Of a stretch of 64,000 nucleotides of DNA, positions 20,723 to 32,469 are shown one piece after another. The translations under genes were made by a program, and so were the position numbers. The stretch spans positions 46,798,507-46,862,506 of the forward strand of contig NC_079504.1 in assembly GCF_030052815.1 (NCBI RefSeq), in the 5' to 3' direction. A model generated the notes under the pieces. It worked only from the letters and a program-made list of their open reading frames with translations. It had not been told where the DNA came from and ran no database searches. Source of the stretch: Hevea brasiliensis. Lineage: Eukaryota; Streptophyta; Magnoliopsida; Malpighiales; Euphorbiaceae. Position 1 is the stretch's first letter. Each line of letters opens with the position of its first letter.

Positions 20723-22495
20723 AATTATCAGAATCTATTACTGCAGAAAAAGCAAGATTCAATTTAGTTATCTTGTATCACGTAAATTAACCACCAATAT
20801 GATTATAGTCTTTTAATCAAATTGGTCCTCCCATTAACTTGGTGAATCCTACACTTCCATAATAGGAGATGAAAATCCTAGTTGGATGGATTTCTAGTGG
20901 GTGATTGAATTCTTATATATTGTTAAATATCCTCAAATCACATTTTCTTGGATACTTTTAACAATACATTAGTGAACAACATTTGTTCATCACATCTCAT
21001 GTGAAACTCAATCAATAGATTTAGCCCCTAATGCTCAAAGCCTCAGGTACATCCATTCTTGGCCTATCTTGCATTAGTTAAGTTGAGCCCACTAGGCTAG
21101 TGAGTATGGAAGTTTGAACCTTGATAACCTCAGGTACATCCATTCTTGATCACCAAAGTGCCCACAAACTCATAACATCATATGCTTTAATAATTAAATT
21201 TAGAAAATCTCTTAGACCACAAAAACCATCCCTATGTAACCATAACCGACAGTTTAAGTGTCTAAAATTTCCAAATTTAATTGCCCTAGTGGAGAGTCAT
21301 GATATAATTACCATAATTATACCATTACCAATTTAATCATTTGATTGGAAGATTTTGTGATCGGCTTAATTACTATTAAGGTCTCACTTTGCACATTATC
21401 CATATGGCATGCATATATCACATACAAGCATCCATTCATACACATCTCATGCATATATGGATAATTAAATAAAATGGCATGATCATGGACTTTCTAAGGG
21501 ATTCAATTCTGAGCCACTAAGAATTGAATCAAGGCATTTCTTAGGTGTATTTCATTTATTCTATTACAAGAGATGCTGAGGGAGTACATAAATCAACCCT
21601 TAATCTTGATGTGCTCCCACGGGTCCCACCAATACTCTTGATCTCCTCGTCCTTCTTGCAATCCAATTACAAAGTAACCCTTGGCATATGAAGGTGAATT
21701 TACAAGAATATAGACCTTAGAGCCCTTAAATAAATGAAATTACATCCTATGTAATATAACACTTATATTACATGCCACTATAAATAAAATTAATTATTAC
21801 ATCCCAAAGAAAATAAAAGAATTAAATCCAATCACATTGGTCTTTTACTGTCTATGAACATCCATCATGCATATTAACATTTAACAATTAAACATAGATA
21901 TACATGCATAATCAAATTGAATATTATATATCCAATTTATAACTCAATTTGAATCTCATTCAAATTAATCTTAAATTTAAGAACTTTTCCCAAATTTAAT
22001 TTTCATCAAAACAATTTTCATAATTGATTTGTATGATTGGAAATCCTAATTAAACTATTTAATTAGGTCTAGGCTTAATTTAGGGTCACAAATTACACAA
22101 CAATTGCATAAAAACCCTTAAAATTAGCAAAAACCCTTAAAATTAGCCAAAACATGCCCCTTATTCATTAACACACCCCATGTTAAATAACACGACACGT
22201 GTAACCAATTACACGACATGAGGCACTGAATTACACGGACCTGGGTGCGTAAAAGCACGGGTTGTTTTTTCCCAAAACATGGGCCATGTAACCTTCTACC
22301 CGAACTATGTGTTACAAAGCCAGAAACACTGCCCGTGGCTTGGGAATGCCCATGCCATGTTTCTTCCTGCAATAAGTTTTTTCTTAGGGTTTTTCAATAT
22401 GAATCTCATTCAAATTATCCCAAACCTCATCCAATCACACAATTAAGTCCCATAATCAATCCTAATGGCAAATATAGTGGTTTTGATACTAATTT
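20723..22495 (-). other. Copia-1 leader between LTR and gag
   Basis: 1.77 kb without a credible coding frame, unusually long for a Copia 5' UTR. It holds a duplicated word CTCAGGTACATCCATTCTTG (near 21043 and 21129) and, at about 22150-22340, ACACGACACGTGT, CATGAGGCA and CATGGGCCATGT words like those in the Athila LTRs. Part of it could be a captured or inserted sequence whose ends I cannot define. Confidence 0.55.
22481..22495 (-). other. Copia-1 degenerate primer-binding site
   Basis: Just inside the LTR the minus strand reads AAATTAGTATCAAAA. This loosely matches the initiator-Met site TGGTATCAGAGC used by most Copia elements. Weak; it helps place the LTR end at 22496. Confidence 0.35.
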
Positions 22496-24641
22496 TGATG
22501 GCATTGGGAAGCGTGTTTAGGGCTTTAGAGAATGGATTTCAAAAATTTTCTCTAGGGTTTCATGCATACATGCAAGTATATTATGATCCTAGCCAATCTC
22601 TAATGCCCTAAAGCATGTCAAAACACTCTTTTAACATGCATTTGGAATTCATTTGCCATTAAGGATTGTTGTTTAACCATTAAACAATTTAAACCCTAGC
22701 TAAAAGAGGGTTTAGAGACCTCTAACCTCAAGGGCCCAGAATCACACTTCTTACTCCCTTTGGAAGTCTTCAGAGCTCTAATTATAACTCTTATAGCTTG
22801 TCCACCACAAGCTTCACTAAGCACCACCTTTAACAGCACCTTTACTCTCCTTTGTGATGTGCCAACCACTTTTGTAGGGGTTTTGCTTTGGTGGGGTTGA
22901 ATTGGATGTATTTGAGAGACTAGAAACACTTTCTAGCATTTTAATTCAAGAAAGAAACAAGCTTTCTTTTAAGCATCAATGGAGGAATTAGGAGAGAGAG
23001 AAAAATTCCCTTATTGCTGTCCAAGGTGGGTAGAAGGAAGAAGAAGAAATTTTCTTCTTATCTTGAATTTATATGCAAGAGACAAAACAATTAATGGTGT
23101 GCCACATATCATTATCTTATTCAATCTTGCTTTTAAGTTGTCTTAATCTCATTAAGGCAAGAGTCAAGCCATGATTAATTGATCAAAAGTCATCTTCCAT
23201 CATATGGAAGACAAATGGCACACAAAATGAGTGCCATGTGTCAGCATCTCATGGTGCCACGTGTCACTATGTAAAATTACCTTTTTGCCCGTGTATGCAT
23301 TTTTGAGTTCTCAACTCAAAAATTATAATTTCTCCCTTAAATTAATTTATATCACATATAAATTAATTAATTAATTAATCTTCATTAATTAATTTTATAA
23401 TTAAATTTAGATTTAAACTCTTTAAATATAAATCCAATTTATATGATACATCCAATGACCAAGATTTAGTTTCAATTCATGCTAGGGACTTTGTAATCTT
23501 ATTGCAAACCAAATCTAATTAATTAATTGATTAAACTCTTTAATTAATCAATTAAATCATAATTAACTTGGTGGTAAACTTGTTTAGGTGTGTGATTTAC
23601 TAGGCTCATTACTAATTAGCAGTGGGAAATGATATTAACTCTTAATATCATTAGAACTCTTCCAGCCCGTAAACGATTTCCCCAAATCATTTTAGGTATC
23701 TCATAGACCATGGTTAACACCTAGCATAGCATGCCATGGCCGCCCAATTAGCAATAAGAAATATCATAAAATGAACCTTTAATCATACATCACCATGCAC
23801 TAAAATCCTTCCATATTATGTCCCAATCCCATTAAGGGTCATGGTAGAGTCAAACCCCTTATCATGGAATCTTATGCACTCATTTGAAATCCAATTCTTA
23901 ACATATAAGACTTTGCCATCAAGAAACACCTTTCCTGACAAAGTCATCCGTCCTGGCCAAGAACTTGATCTTATCAAGAACAGCTCAAATTCGCATAGGA
24001 CTTTTAACCTTGTTTACTCAAGGCTACGGATTCCCTCTTGACTGAACACCTGTCCCAACATACAACTAATCTGAGCCAACAAACACCAGAATATCCATAC
24101 ATAGTATAGATATGTAAGTGGTATCAAACTCAAACAACCCATATAAGAGACAACTGTGTCATCTCAGGTTTGAGGATTATGCACTAGTATGACACAGATA
24201 ACATTTTATTGACTCGAGTAAACGTCATGTTCATGTCATCTAAATGTCAGAAGTTCAACCTACTTATCTCGTAAGTGCCCACTGTGTTTATCCTGATATC
24301 TCATATCAGATGGTATGAGACTCACCATTCTGTATTCATCAGTATCTCATACTGATCAATGGAGATAAATAGAGGTGACAGCTTTTTGGATATAATGTGC
24401 CCACTAAAATATCCTTTAGCTGCGAACTCTGATTTATAGTAAATGTCCCATATATTATGTCACTCATATTCTTATCTCATAAGAATAGACTATACAAAAT
24501 ATTGCTAATAGACAATTTCAAATAAATATGATATTAAACATACACAACATTTAAATGAAATGCTTATTACTATTAATATATTTACAATATTATTTACAAG
24601 TTATAAGATTAGTGTATGCTCTAGGGCACACATAACTAACA
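22496..24641 (-). repeat. Copia-1 5' LTR (2146 bp)
   Basis: In minus orientation it starts TGTTAGTTATGTGTGCCCTAGAGCATAC at 24641, matching the LTR at 62377 (TGTTAGTAGTATGCCCTAGAGCATA). It ends ACGCTTCCCAATGCCATCA at 22496, matching the Copia-2 end. It shares the AATTAATTAA-rich core, the CACGTG box (23258-23263) and the segment with TGCCATGGCCGCCCAATTAGCA. It is clearly more diverged than the Copia-2/Copia-3 pair, so it is an older copy. Confidence 0.85.
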
Positions 24642-25176
24642 GTACCCACCTAGCCATGATCTAAGATACTAATTGAAGAACTGAAAGGTAAAGATTAGTA
24701 TTAGAAAATCAAGATTTTGAACCTAGGAAATCTGACCTAGAGATAGGCTAATGACCTTTGTGGAGTTCCAAAATTAATCAAAGATCTTAAAGGGTTTTAA
24801 TTAATCTAATCACCACGAAAGTGGGGTTTAGGTTAATTAAAATACACCTTGAGTGCCTTGAGAGAAGACTTAAGATAACTTAGGATTAATTCCCATCAAA
24901 GTAATAATCTCCCAATTATTAAATGAATTAGATTGATTCTATAATTGATTAAAGTGTGAACCCCTAGCTCTAGAATGTTCTCATCAATTAGTATTTTAAT
25001 TTAGATAATTGTTTTAGACTTTATTTCTTTTAGTTTAGATTTAATTATTATTTCTCTATAACTCGATTATTTAGATAATTAAAATCACTATAGTTTGGTA
25101 CTCAACACGATCCTCGTGGGAATGATACTCTACTTATCACTTTATTACTTGTTAGTGATCTATGCACTTGCGGTGG
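24642..25176 (+). repeat. Athila-type LTR fragment (plus orientation)
   Basis: Reverse complement of sequence in the solo LTR at 27397-28983: GGTACCCACTTAGCCATGATT near the left end, and CTCGTGGGAATGATACTCTACTTATCACTT with CACTTGCGGTGG near the right. It is cut at the left by Copia-1 at GTACC. At the right it is joined to element B gag at about 25177, about 15 bp short of the expected LTR end, so that join is a deletion or rearrangement. Confidence 0.75.
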
Positions 25177-25183
25177 TTGTAAA

Positions 25184-25561
25184 ATGAACAAACAATCCCA
25201 GAGCCAGAGCCAGTCACAGAGGCCGAGATCACAGACTATACCCAGGAGAGGCCAGTCAGCAGCGTCAGTGGTGAGTTCTCCGGCGATAGTAGCCAGGGGA
25301 GTAGCCCTAGCTACATGTAGTCACTGCAGTAAGAGACATAGAAGAGAGTGCCAGTACTTAAGTGGGGGTTGCTTCAGATGCAGGACCACAAACCATTTTC
25401 AGAGAGATTGCCCCTGAGAGAATGCTTTTACTGCTCCAGCACAGACTGAGAGATTCGCCCCTGCAGCTCAGAGCGATAGGAGACCCGATAGGACAGAGAC
25501 AATAGGTAGTTCACAAAGAGCTGCTTTCGAGATAATAGAGAGACCAGAGGCTAAGGCACCG
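25184..25561 (+). pseudogene. Element B gag C-terminus with two zinc knuckles
   Basis: Gln/Ser-rich lead, then CSHCSKRHRREC (CX2CX3HX3C) and CFRCRTTNHFQRDC (CX2CX4HX4C), followed by a stop after DCP and a Pro/Ala/Thr-rich linker toward protease. The upstream capsid part is missing. Confidence 0.8.
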
Positions 25562-25989
25562 GTGTGTACCTATGCTATGAGAGCCCAGGAGGAGCAGGAT
25601 GCGCCGGACGTGATCCGAGGTACTTTCTTTCTCTATGATATGCCTGTGCATGCATTGGTAGACCTAAGATCCACACATTCATATATTTGTATTGCCTTAC
25701 CTGTGGAGAGAGGAGTTCAAATAAATGAGACTGAGCAGGATATTCTAGTCACTAACCCTTTAAGCCATAGTGTAGTGGTGAATAAGGTCTATAAGGGTTA
25801 CCCCTTAAGAATTCAAGGACATGAGTTCTTAGTCAACTTGATTGAGCTGCCATTCTAGGAATTTGACATGATACTGGGGATGGATTGGTTATTGTGTCAT
25901 CAAGTAATGGTAGATTATCAGTTGAAGCAGAACACCTTGAAAACTACTAGTAATGAAGAAGGGACAGTTGTGGGTGAAAGGACGGGCTA
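25562..25989 (+). pseudogene. Element B aspartic protease
   Basis: YAMRAQEEQDAPDVIRGTF leads into HALVDLRSTHSYIC, where the usual DPGSTHS/DSGSTHS active site has become DLRSTHS, so the catalytic glycine is lost. The domain continues with YPLRIQGHEFLVNLIELPF, a TAG stop, and EFDMILGMDWLL. It ends at GERTG, where element A begins at 25990. Confidence 0.8.
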
Positions 25990-28900
25990 TGTAATACCCT
26001 CACTTTAGCTAGTCCATACATTCTACTATTCCGGTGACTAATGTCTGTTCGGACAGCCAGAATATTTGGAACTATATGTAAACTAGAGTGAGGAGTTATA
26101 AATAGTTTAAATAATGATAAGAAAAATTAAGAAAAAAATTTAAGAAATAAAATGCAATAAGGTTAAATGAGCCAGGGCTACAGCGATCAGTAACCCTAAT
26201 GGGAAGTGGCTATGAAGACAGTTGCCAACCCTAGACCCATGGGGAAATGCTGTGAAATAGTTATTGGGACCCCAGTGAAGAGTTATTGAAGCTTAGATGA
26301 CAATAGAATGCCAAGAAAATGTTGAGAAAATTTTTCTAAATTGGTATAGACAATTTTAGCTCATTAAGCACAACGAAGGGCATTTTGGTCATTTCACCTT
26401 CAGAGATGATTTTTGACCAACTTGTCCATTTAAATAATTGAGATTTATGACATAAAATATAAATAAATATTGATAAAAATTAATTAAAAATAAGTAAAAG
26501 AAAGAAGAAAGAAAAAGAAAAACAAAAAGAAATAAAAATCAAATTATGACATAAGCATTAGTCATGATGATGCAATTAAAAATTTTTTCACCAATCATAA
26601 TTAGAAAACCATAAGAATAAAAGGTGAAAGGAGATAATTCAAATAAAAAATTTCATCTTCTTTCTTGCTCCTAAAGTTGGCCGAAATCGATTAAAGAGAG
26701 AGACCACCATTTTTATTCACTTTAAGCTCCATCTCCCACTTAATTACACCATAAAACCCCTTACTCCTTTCACTAAAATTAATCATTGCACCTTGAGCAA
26801 GCTTGAGGCAGCAAAAAGAAGAGGAAAGAAAGAGGTTTAACAAGCTTGGAAATTGACTCAAGCAAGGTTAGTGCCAAATCCCTTCCCTCTCTCTTTATAT
26901 TCTTGGTTAGGACTAAGAATTAAGTTAGAAATTGAAGGAATTGAACAAAAATAATCATGTTAGGGCACTCTTTAATTTTTGACAGCCATGAACATGTTAG
27001 GTGTTGATGACTTTCAATTGAATTAAAATGGTGTAGAGATGTCTTTTGATGTGTATAAGTAAATTGAAATCCTAAATTGTATGTGTAGTGCAAGATTGGA
27101 GAAATTGGGAATTAGGGTTTGAGCTAAATTAGAGTTTTGTTAAATTGATGGTGAATTGGTGTTTTAATGGTCAATTAGTGAATATTTGAGGTGAATTGAC
27201 CTTAATTTAGATTGAATTGTGGCATTGAATAGTGAAAGGATTAGGCTACCCTATGTGCTAGGAATTTTGGACTTGAGTCCAGTGTGATTGGGCAGCAATA
27301 ACTTAACTTGTGTAGCTTCAATTAGTGTAAGGCAATTGAAGGTGAGATTAGGGACATAATGCCACATTTTTTTATGAAGAGACCCTACCCAGAAAATGTT
27401 TCTCTATTTTGCTACCACTACAAGTGCACGGATTGCTAACAAGTAATAAAGTGATGAGTAGAGTATCGTTCCCATGAGGATTTTGTTTAGCAAGTACCAA
27501 TCTACACAGAAATTTTGACTGTCTAAGCTATAGAATACTTAGGGAATGAAGTTTGTTAACTTAAAACACTAAAATGGTAATCTTAAAATGAAGTGATTTA
27601 TTTGAAACAATTCTAGAATTAAGATTTCACACTTGAATCTTACTAAGGATGTTATCTAATTTATTTACTGAATTGAGGATCATTTTCCTTGATGGAAATC
27701 AGTCTTAAGTTATCCTAAATCCTCTTTTAAGGCATCTAGGGTGTATTCTAATTAACTCAAACTCTACTTTTGTGGAGATTGAATTAATTAAAATCCTTTA
27801 GGATTTTTGACCAATTTTGAAGTTCCACAAATGTATCAGCCTTTGTCTAGGTCAGAATTCCTAGGTTCAAGATCTTGATTTTCTAATGTTAATCTTCACC
27901 TTTCAGCCCTTCAATTAACATCTACAATCATGGCTAAGTGGGTACCAGCACATAGCATGCATTAAGATCACAAGAAATTAAATCAAGAAATGAATCTCAA
28001 ATTCAATAAATAAAACTTAGTGTTCATCCATAATAATAATTACAAGAGCTACTCTCCCAAATCCAGAATAAGAAAACTACTCACTCATGTTGGGTTCAGC
28101 AAACATCATAATAAATGGTAAAAATAATAAAGAGAAAATTGTGTAGAAGAAATAAAGTAATAAAAATCTGTCTAGGGAGATGAAACGAAGGAACCGAAAA
28201 GAGTTTGCAGCTTTGATCTTATGGAGCTTCAGCTGGAAAACTTCTTTTGGTGCTGATGTAGAGCTCGACAGCAGTAGTCCCCCCACACACGATCCTCTTC
28301 TTCTGATGTTTTCTTTTATATTTATATTGGTTACTCTAAGGTTAGGTCATTTTTTGAGTCCAAAAGGCCTTAGGAGTCTCGTTTTTATCTTAAAACAGGA
28401 GGGGAATTCGAGTTATAAAACTGGCTGCAGCATAGTACATGGCCCGTGTGTCACTACACAGGTCCCGACGTGTAGGGCCGTCTAACTTACTGGAGGAGGA
28501 ATCTTGCATTGGCACAGAGAGTTACATGGGTCTATGCCAACTACATGGGCCTGGTTACACGGGCCGTGAACTATTGTTCCCATAAGGTTCTTTAAGCTAT
28601 TTCTCGGCAGAGACTTACACGAGTCTCTGTAGATTACACGGGTCTACTTACACGACCCGTGTACTTATGTTTCTCCATTGATTCTCTTGGCTTTCTTCTA
28701 GCAGAGAGTTACACGGGTCTAGGGCTTGGTTTACACGACCAGTGTACTTTGTATCAGCAGCATTTCTCTGTCTCTTGGCTTCTCCAAGCTTTCCTTTGCA
28801 CTCCTATACTCTGGGGCTTCACCCGAACATCTGAAATGATGCAGAAAATATGGAATTAAGGGCTTGACAATAGAAATTACAAAAACTAATGAATTCAACT

Positions 28901-30709
28901 ACTATGCATGAAAATACTTGCCTAAATGCTATGAAATGGTATACAAACGTGCTTAAAAACATCTATACAATTCAAGTGCTTCAGAAAACTAACCTAAAGT
29001 GACCTAAAATTTGCCTAAATCCGGGTATCCCAATTCTGGACCTAGAAAATAACCAAATGAATAGTGTTTGTTTAATTGGCCATAACTTTGTGTAGAGAGG
29101 TCCAAATGACTTGCTTTTTAAACACATGGAAAGCTTAGACAATGTAGAACAACTTTCATGAAGAACATAAACCCAAATTGTTTCCATAACCAATTCAAAT
29201 TATTAGCCAAAATTAGAACACTAAAACTGCCAGAACCAAATCTGCCTAGAAAATCTGAGAATGGACCAATCCAGCCAGTTATGGTAAAAATATCATAACA
29301 TGAGTTACAAAACTCCAAATTAAGTGATTCAAAAAGCTAATTAAATAAGACACATTAAGGAACAACTTTGATGAAGAAAGTTTAGCCAAATCCCACTGTA
29401 AATTGGTCCAATGGAACAATAAACATAGGCAATGAAATCTGAAAATTTGAAATAACTTCTAATGAGCCTTGAATTGAGTTTGGCAACCAATGCCAACAAA
29501 TGTAACATCCAAAATGTGGTATTATAGTGTAATTAGAACTTGCATATCTATTATTATTGAAAAAGTCAATATTTATGCATGGATAGTAAGGTGAATAGTA
29601 ACCACCAAATACTAAGTGTAAAGAACTAAATAATCAACTTTGTTAATATGCCCTAGTATACCTAGAATTATTGGTTTGGATAGGTTGTCATGCCAATAGG
29701 TTTCCGATAGCAGTACTGCATATGGCTTTATGCAATTTCGTGATTCATGGCTTTAGTGCCATTTAGTGATGTTATGGCTTTTGGCCATTTTGATACTCTT
29801 GACGTATGTGGCTTTATGCCCGATGATTACTATGGCTTGTTAGCCATTCTGTTTTCATACCTGAAGACACTTTGTGATCGATGGTGTGATGGCCTGAGTT
29901 ACTTGGTACCTAGTGCCAGTTTACACGTTTATCCAGTCCAGTCAACTAGTATAGTTTACTTGGGTAATGAAAATAAGTCTTAAAGATTTGTAATCATGAA
30001 ATAAACATAAAAGTCATAAAATTAAAGATATTACAAACAATTATAAAAAATTTCAGTCTGAATAAATTAATAGTATAATTTCTTATATTTATTTATTTAG
30101 TTTATTTTTACTTTATATTAGTACCACTAAGCTTTATGCTTAGCGTGTCGCTGTTTGCAATGCGTAGATACTGGAGACCAGAAGCGAGAGCCCAGTAGGC
30201 CTTAGACTAGGAATTAAAGTCTTGATCTGCATTGGTTCACGGTGTCACCTTATCCAGTAGTGCACATTTTGGTAGACTTCATTAGTCTTGTAATTTATTT
30301 TTGAAACTTTGTAATTAAATTTTAGACATGTAATGTAAATTATATATTTTGTACACTAAATATGCACATGATGTAAATTAATAAAGTTTGCAATTTCATA
30401 TTTGAATTGTGTATGTATGGAAATGATTTGGAATTTCATATGTATTTATTTGAGTGAGATTAAATCGATGATTTGAATGAGAATATGAGAATGAAAATAT
30501 TTATAAAATTGTTTTTCAATCAGGTGAAAACTCATCAAAATATTAATAAATTAGGGGAAACTCTATCAGTTTCTCCGATAAATAAACTGACCCAAATTAA
30601 TAAAATAAATGTGAATAATAAGAAATGTAATAAGTTAAGTTAAGATACTCCGGCACCGAGTGTGATATGCCTTACTCAACTACACTGTAGATGGGTGAGG
30701 GGTGTCACA
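25990..30709 (+). repeat. Element A 5' LTR with nested Athila solo LTR
   Basis: Starts TGTAATACCCTCACTTTAGC and ends GATGGGTGAGGGGTGTCACA. It is collinear with the 3' LTR at 43804-46935 except for the insertion at 27397-28983. It holds GGGCATTTTGGTCATTTCA at 26378-26396, a run of GGC-N5-GCC-like words (29718-29850) and the hairpin CTAAGC-TTTAT-GCTTAG (30127-30143). Confidence 0.92.
27397..28983 (-). mobile_element. Athila-type solo LTR (1587 bp)
   Basis: TG...CA ends (TGTTTCTC on plus, ending GTGCTTCA), flanked by GAAAA at 27392-27396 and 28984-28988. The 3' LTR of element A shows the empty site CCCAGAAAACC. The end with CTACCACTACAAGTGCACGG matches the Athila LTR end type, placing the element on the minus strand. 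It contains many ACACGGGTCTA and ACACGACCCGTGTA words (28438-28750). There is no internal domain, so it is a solo LTR formed by LTR-LTR recombination. Confidence 0.9.
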
Positions 30710-30714
30710 TTTAG

Positions 30715-30726
30715 TGGTATCAAAGC
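30715..30726 (+). other. Element A primer-binding site (initiator-Met tRNA type)
   Basis: TGGTATCAAAGC lies five bases after the 5' LTR end. It matches the usual TGGTATCAGAGC initiator-Met site with one difference. Confidence 0.8.
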
Positions 30727-30836
30727 ACAGTTTAGGCGTTTTTGGGTTTAGATAGAGTACATACCATGCATTGCATTTGTAAGAGTTGAGGTGACACTGA
30801 TGCAGATTTGTTTATCTTTGGTTTTTTGGTTAGGAT

Positions 30837-31372
30837 ATGGATTCGGAATCACAGAGAGCCGTAGAAGAAGAGCTGGAAAGCCATGCACCACCCATGGCTG
30901 AAGCCGGAGGCAGTGGAGAACCTGCTCCACCAGCACAAGAGGCACCTGCACAACCTCAGCAGGCCTTTTTTCAGCAAATAGTCGAATTTTTTAGACAAAT
31001 GACTGGGGCCCTTCCACTACCTCAGCAATCATCCCAGAAGTCCCATCTAGAGAAGTTAAGAAAATATGGGGCTGTGGACTTTCTAGGAAAAAAGGAAGAT
31101 AATCCTGCTACAGTCGAAAATTGGCTAGACAGGATGGAATAGGTACTGAGACAACTTCACTGCACCCTAGAGCAGAACCTAGAGGGTGTTGTGTCCCTAC
31201 TTTAAGATGATGCTTATCAGTGGTGGGATACAGTATCCAGGGAGGTGCAGCCAGATAAGATAACATGGGACTTTTTTCTTATGGAATTGAGAAAGAAGTA
31301 TATCAGTAGTGTGTACTTGGAAGAGAGAAGAAGGGAATTTATCAGTCTGAGACAGAGACAGTTGTCAGTGGC
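30837..31372 (+). pseudogene. Element A gag, first part
   Basis: Opens MDSESQRAVEEELESH, with an Ala/Pro/Glu-rich N-terminus and then the capsid start HLEKLRKYGAVDFLG, ATVENWLDRME. A TAG at 31140-31142 and a TAA at 31203-31205 interrupt it. The frame then gives DDAYQWWDTVSREVQ, ITWDFFLMELRKKYIS and REFISLRQRQLSV. It is cut by element D at 31373 after target site GTGGC and resumes at 43038. Confidence 0.88.
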
Positions 31373-32269
31373 TGTCACACCCTACTCCCCTGTAAGATGC
31401 AACATGATCCCGTAGTACACCTAATGAATTACCGTACTTCGCCTACCGATAACCCATTAGATATACTACAAGGGATTTTAAAACAATTTTCGTGAAATTT
31501 AAGTCATGGATTAAAATCTGGTGTTATAAAATTTTTTCAAAATTTCGGCAAAGTGCCGACTGTATTTTGAGAAAACAGTTCTTCAATCCTGCAAAAGAAA
31601 ATGTTCCCGATATGTTTTCTCAAATACAACTTCAATAACTTCATTTCAATTCATAATTCAATTCTCAATAAACAATCAATTCATTTTCAAACTACTCTCA
31701 TCATAAAGAAACATTTCATTGATTACAAGACTCAAAATTCATAATACAAAACTATTCAAGAAAATGAAATCTCAAATTTACATTTACAATAATTTACATT
31801 TAATTACATACCAAAATATTTTACAAGAGTTTTTATACAACTGCTCAAATAATTTACATACATATTATTACATGCATACATCAAAACCTATGTACATGGG
31901 TATACCTATGATATACCTGGAGCTGATCTGAATGTATCCTCAAAGAAATTTACTCACTGCTCTATGCTCTTCTTACCTGCGACAGCATACAAAGCTATCG
32001 CTGAGTGGTGAACTCAGTGGTGCACAACTATAATTTAAAACATAGTACAATATACATTGACAAAATTTCTGATAAATAATTTGGAAATCAATACTCATCA
32101 AATTCCACAACTCAAAATATTCATTGCCAATAATGTAAATCATTTGTATAAATGACTTTGATCACAAAATTCAATTTATCAAATCATGACTATCCATTTA
32201 AGTAATTCCAACAAAATCAATTATACATAAACCATAATTGAAATCACAATTCCTTACCATTAAAAAGCC

Positions 32270-32469
32270 ATTCTGTATCTCAAAAACCATGCTGTATCTT
32301 AAAAATCATACTGTATCTCAAAAATCATACTGTATCTCAAAACTCATTCTTTATCTCACTAACTATGCAAGACTAATTCGAAAGGCCCATATTCGATGTG
32401 ATTCTAACTCCCTATGGTCGGGGAGGTCGAATCAGATTCTAACTCCCTATGGTCGGGGAGGTCGAATCA
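32270..32469. repeat. Tandem repeats inside the element D 3' LTR
   Basis: First an array of about 20-22-bp units containing CTGTATCTCAAAAA (32270-32360), then two exact 35-bp units (32400-32469). The same arrays occur in the 5' LTR at about 39888-39980 and 40023-40092, with one unit slightly altered there. Confidence 0.85.

Larger units (their letters stand above)
18594..24641 (-). mobile_element. Copia-1: Ty1/Copia element, minus strand, 3' half missing
   Basis: In minus orientation: 5' LTR (22496-24641), long leader, gag, zinc knuckle, protease, gag-pre-integrase and integrase, cut off by Athila-I at 18593. No RT or RNase H of this element is visible, so its 3' half must lie beyond Athila-I and later insertions, outside the window, or be deleted. 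It inserted into an Athila LTR fragment next to GTACC (24642-24646). Confidence 0.85.

Noticed and set aside
28077..28485. Small frames in the Athila solo LTR as genes
   Set aside because: They lie wholly within a defined solo LTR and show no recognisable domain.
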